A stretch of 13,743 nt of DNA, from positions 1 through 13,743 of the forward strand of contig JBBREQ010000064.1 in assembly GCA_038202795.1 (NCBI GenBank), read 5' to 3'. The notes under the pieces are model-generated. The model ran no database searches. It was not told the origin of the DNA and saw only the letters and a list, made by a program, of their open reading frames with translations. Numbering within the stretch: position 1 is the first letter of the stretch; every line of letters begins with the position of its first letter. The translations under genes were made by a program, and so were the position numbers. The DNA comes from PHET01 sp038202795. GTDB lineage: Bacteria; Actinomycetota; Coriobacteriia; Anaerosomatales; PHET01. Shown here piece after piece: positions 13,114-13,743 of this stretch.

Positions 13114-13743
13114 ATGGCGAAGCAGAAGTTCGAGCGCACCAAGCCGCACGTCAATATCGGTACCATTGGTCACGTCGACCACGGCAAGACCACCCTCACG
13201 GCGGCGATCACCAAGCGCCAGGCCGAGAAGGGCTTTGCCGACTTCACTCCGTTCGACCAGATCGACAAGGCCCCCGAAGAGCGCGAGCGCGGTATCACCA
13301 TCGCCATCGCGCACGTCGAGTATCAGACCGAGGCCCGTCACTACGCGCACGTCGACTGCCCGGGCCACGCGGACTACGTCAAGAACATGATCACCGGTGC
13401 GGCCCAGATGGACGGCGCGGTGCTCGTCATCGCAGCTACCGACGGTCCCATGGCTCAGACCCGCGAGCACATCCTGCTCGCCCGCCAGGTGGGCGTTCCC
13501 TACATCGTTGTCTACCTGAACAAGTGCGACATGGTCGACGACGACCTGATCGAGCTCGTCGAGGAGGAGGTCAAGGATCTCCTCAACGCCTACGACTACC
13601 CGGGCGACGAAACCCCGATCATCCGCGGCTCGGCGCTGAAGGCGATCGAGGGCGACGAGGAGGCGGTCAACGCCATCCTCGAGCTCGCCGCGACGCTCGA
13701 CAGCTACATCCCCGAGCCGGAGCGCGACCTCGACAAGCCGTTC
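13114..13743 (+). CDS. tuf: Elongation factor Tu (partial, 5' part)
   Basis: EF-Tu is the GTPase that carries aminoacyl-tRNA to the ribosome. The first 210 residues, about half of the usual 395-400, are in the window and the gene runs off the right edge in frame. All G-domain motifs are intact: the P-loop GHVDHGKT (19-26), switch I ending in RGITIAIAH (59-67), DCPGH (81-85), NKCD (136-139) and SAL (173-175). The start is ATG 13114 with AAGGAGGA at 13101-13108, 5 bases before it, a strong site suited to an abundant protein. Codons are mostly C-ending (GTC, ATC, AAC, GAC, CTC) compared with its neighbours, as expected for a highly expressed gene. It is probably cotranscribed with the three tRNA genes just upstream, which recalls the tRNA-tufB operon of E. 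coli. Confidence 0.98.
   Translation, partial: MAKQKFERTKPHVNIGTIGHVDHGKTTLTAAITKRQAEKGFADFTPFDQIDKAPEERERGITIAIAHVEYQTEARHYAHVDCPGHADYVKNMITGAAQMDGAVLVIAATDGPMAQTREHILLARQVGVPYIVVYLNKCDMVDDDLIELVEEEVKDLLNAYDYPGDETPIIRGSALKAIEGDEEAVNAILELAATLDSYIPEPERDLDKPF

Noticed and set aside
12961..13470. A 169-codon minus-strand frame opposite tuf
   Set aside because: It is antisense to the EF-Tu G domain and crosses the tRNA-Met gene; it is a shadow of C-ending codons.

Overview
The window looks like chromosomal housekeeping DNA from a high-GC Gram-positive bacterium. Gene content and order combine actinobacterial features (clpC-radA-disA followed by ispD-ispF-cysS-rlmB, roughly as in Mycobacterium) with a Bacillus/Clostridia-like order (PIN-TRAM protein before ispD, cysE before cysS, a YacP/Rae1 NYN protein and a Spo0H-type sigma factor after rlmB). 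My best guess is a deep-branching actinomycete, for example Coriobacteriia or a relative. This is inferred from gene order and protein resemblance only.

Bases 1-9587 are one conserved, co-oriented block on the plus strand: the 3' end of clpC, radA, disA, a four-TM PIN-TRAM protein, ispD, ispF, cysE, cysS, rlmB, a yacP-like gene and sigH. Several junctions are overlaps of 1-4 bases (PIN-TRAM/ispD, ispD/ispF, rlmB/yacP) or short gaps (clpC/radA, cysS/rlmB), as in translationally coupled operons. Larger gaps precede disA, PIN-TRAM, cysE and sigH, and three of these hold promoter-like sequences. The block covers protein quality control, DNA repair and c-di-AMP signalling, the MEP isoprenoid pathway, cysteine synthesis and Cys-tRNA charging, rRNA methylation, mRNA decay and a stationary-phase/sporulation-type sigma factor.

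A tRNA-Thr(TGT) at 9639-9714 with its own promoter and a strong terminator ends that block. Next comes a less ordinary segment (9759-12511): a membrane-anchored class III nucleotide cyclase on the minus strand, and divergently from it a small free-standing cyclic-nucleotide-binding protein followed closely by a gene of unknown function. This resembles a maker/receiver signalling module. The cyclase keeps its metal and transition-state residues but has unusual residues at the base-recognition positions.

The last part (12564-13743) is a tRNA-Tyr(GTA) / tRNA-Thr(GGT) / tRNA-Met(CAT) / tuf operon with a good promoter and a leader that could form an attenuator-like structure. Its spacers each hold a GC-rich hairpin. 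tuf runs off the right edge. No CRISPR array, transposase, integrase or phage gene was seen, and no stretch longer than 300 bases lacks a gene.
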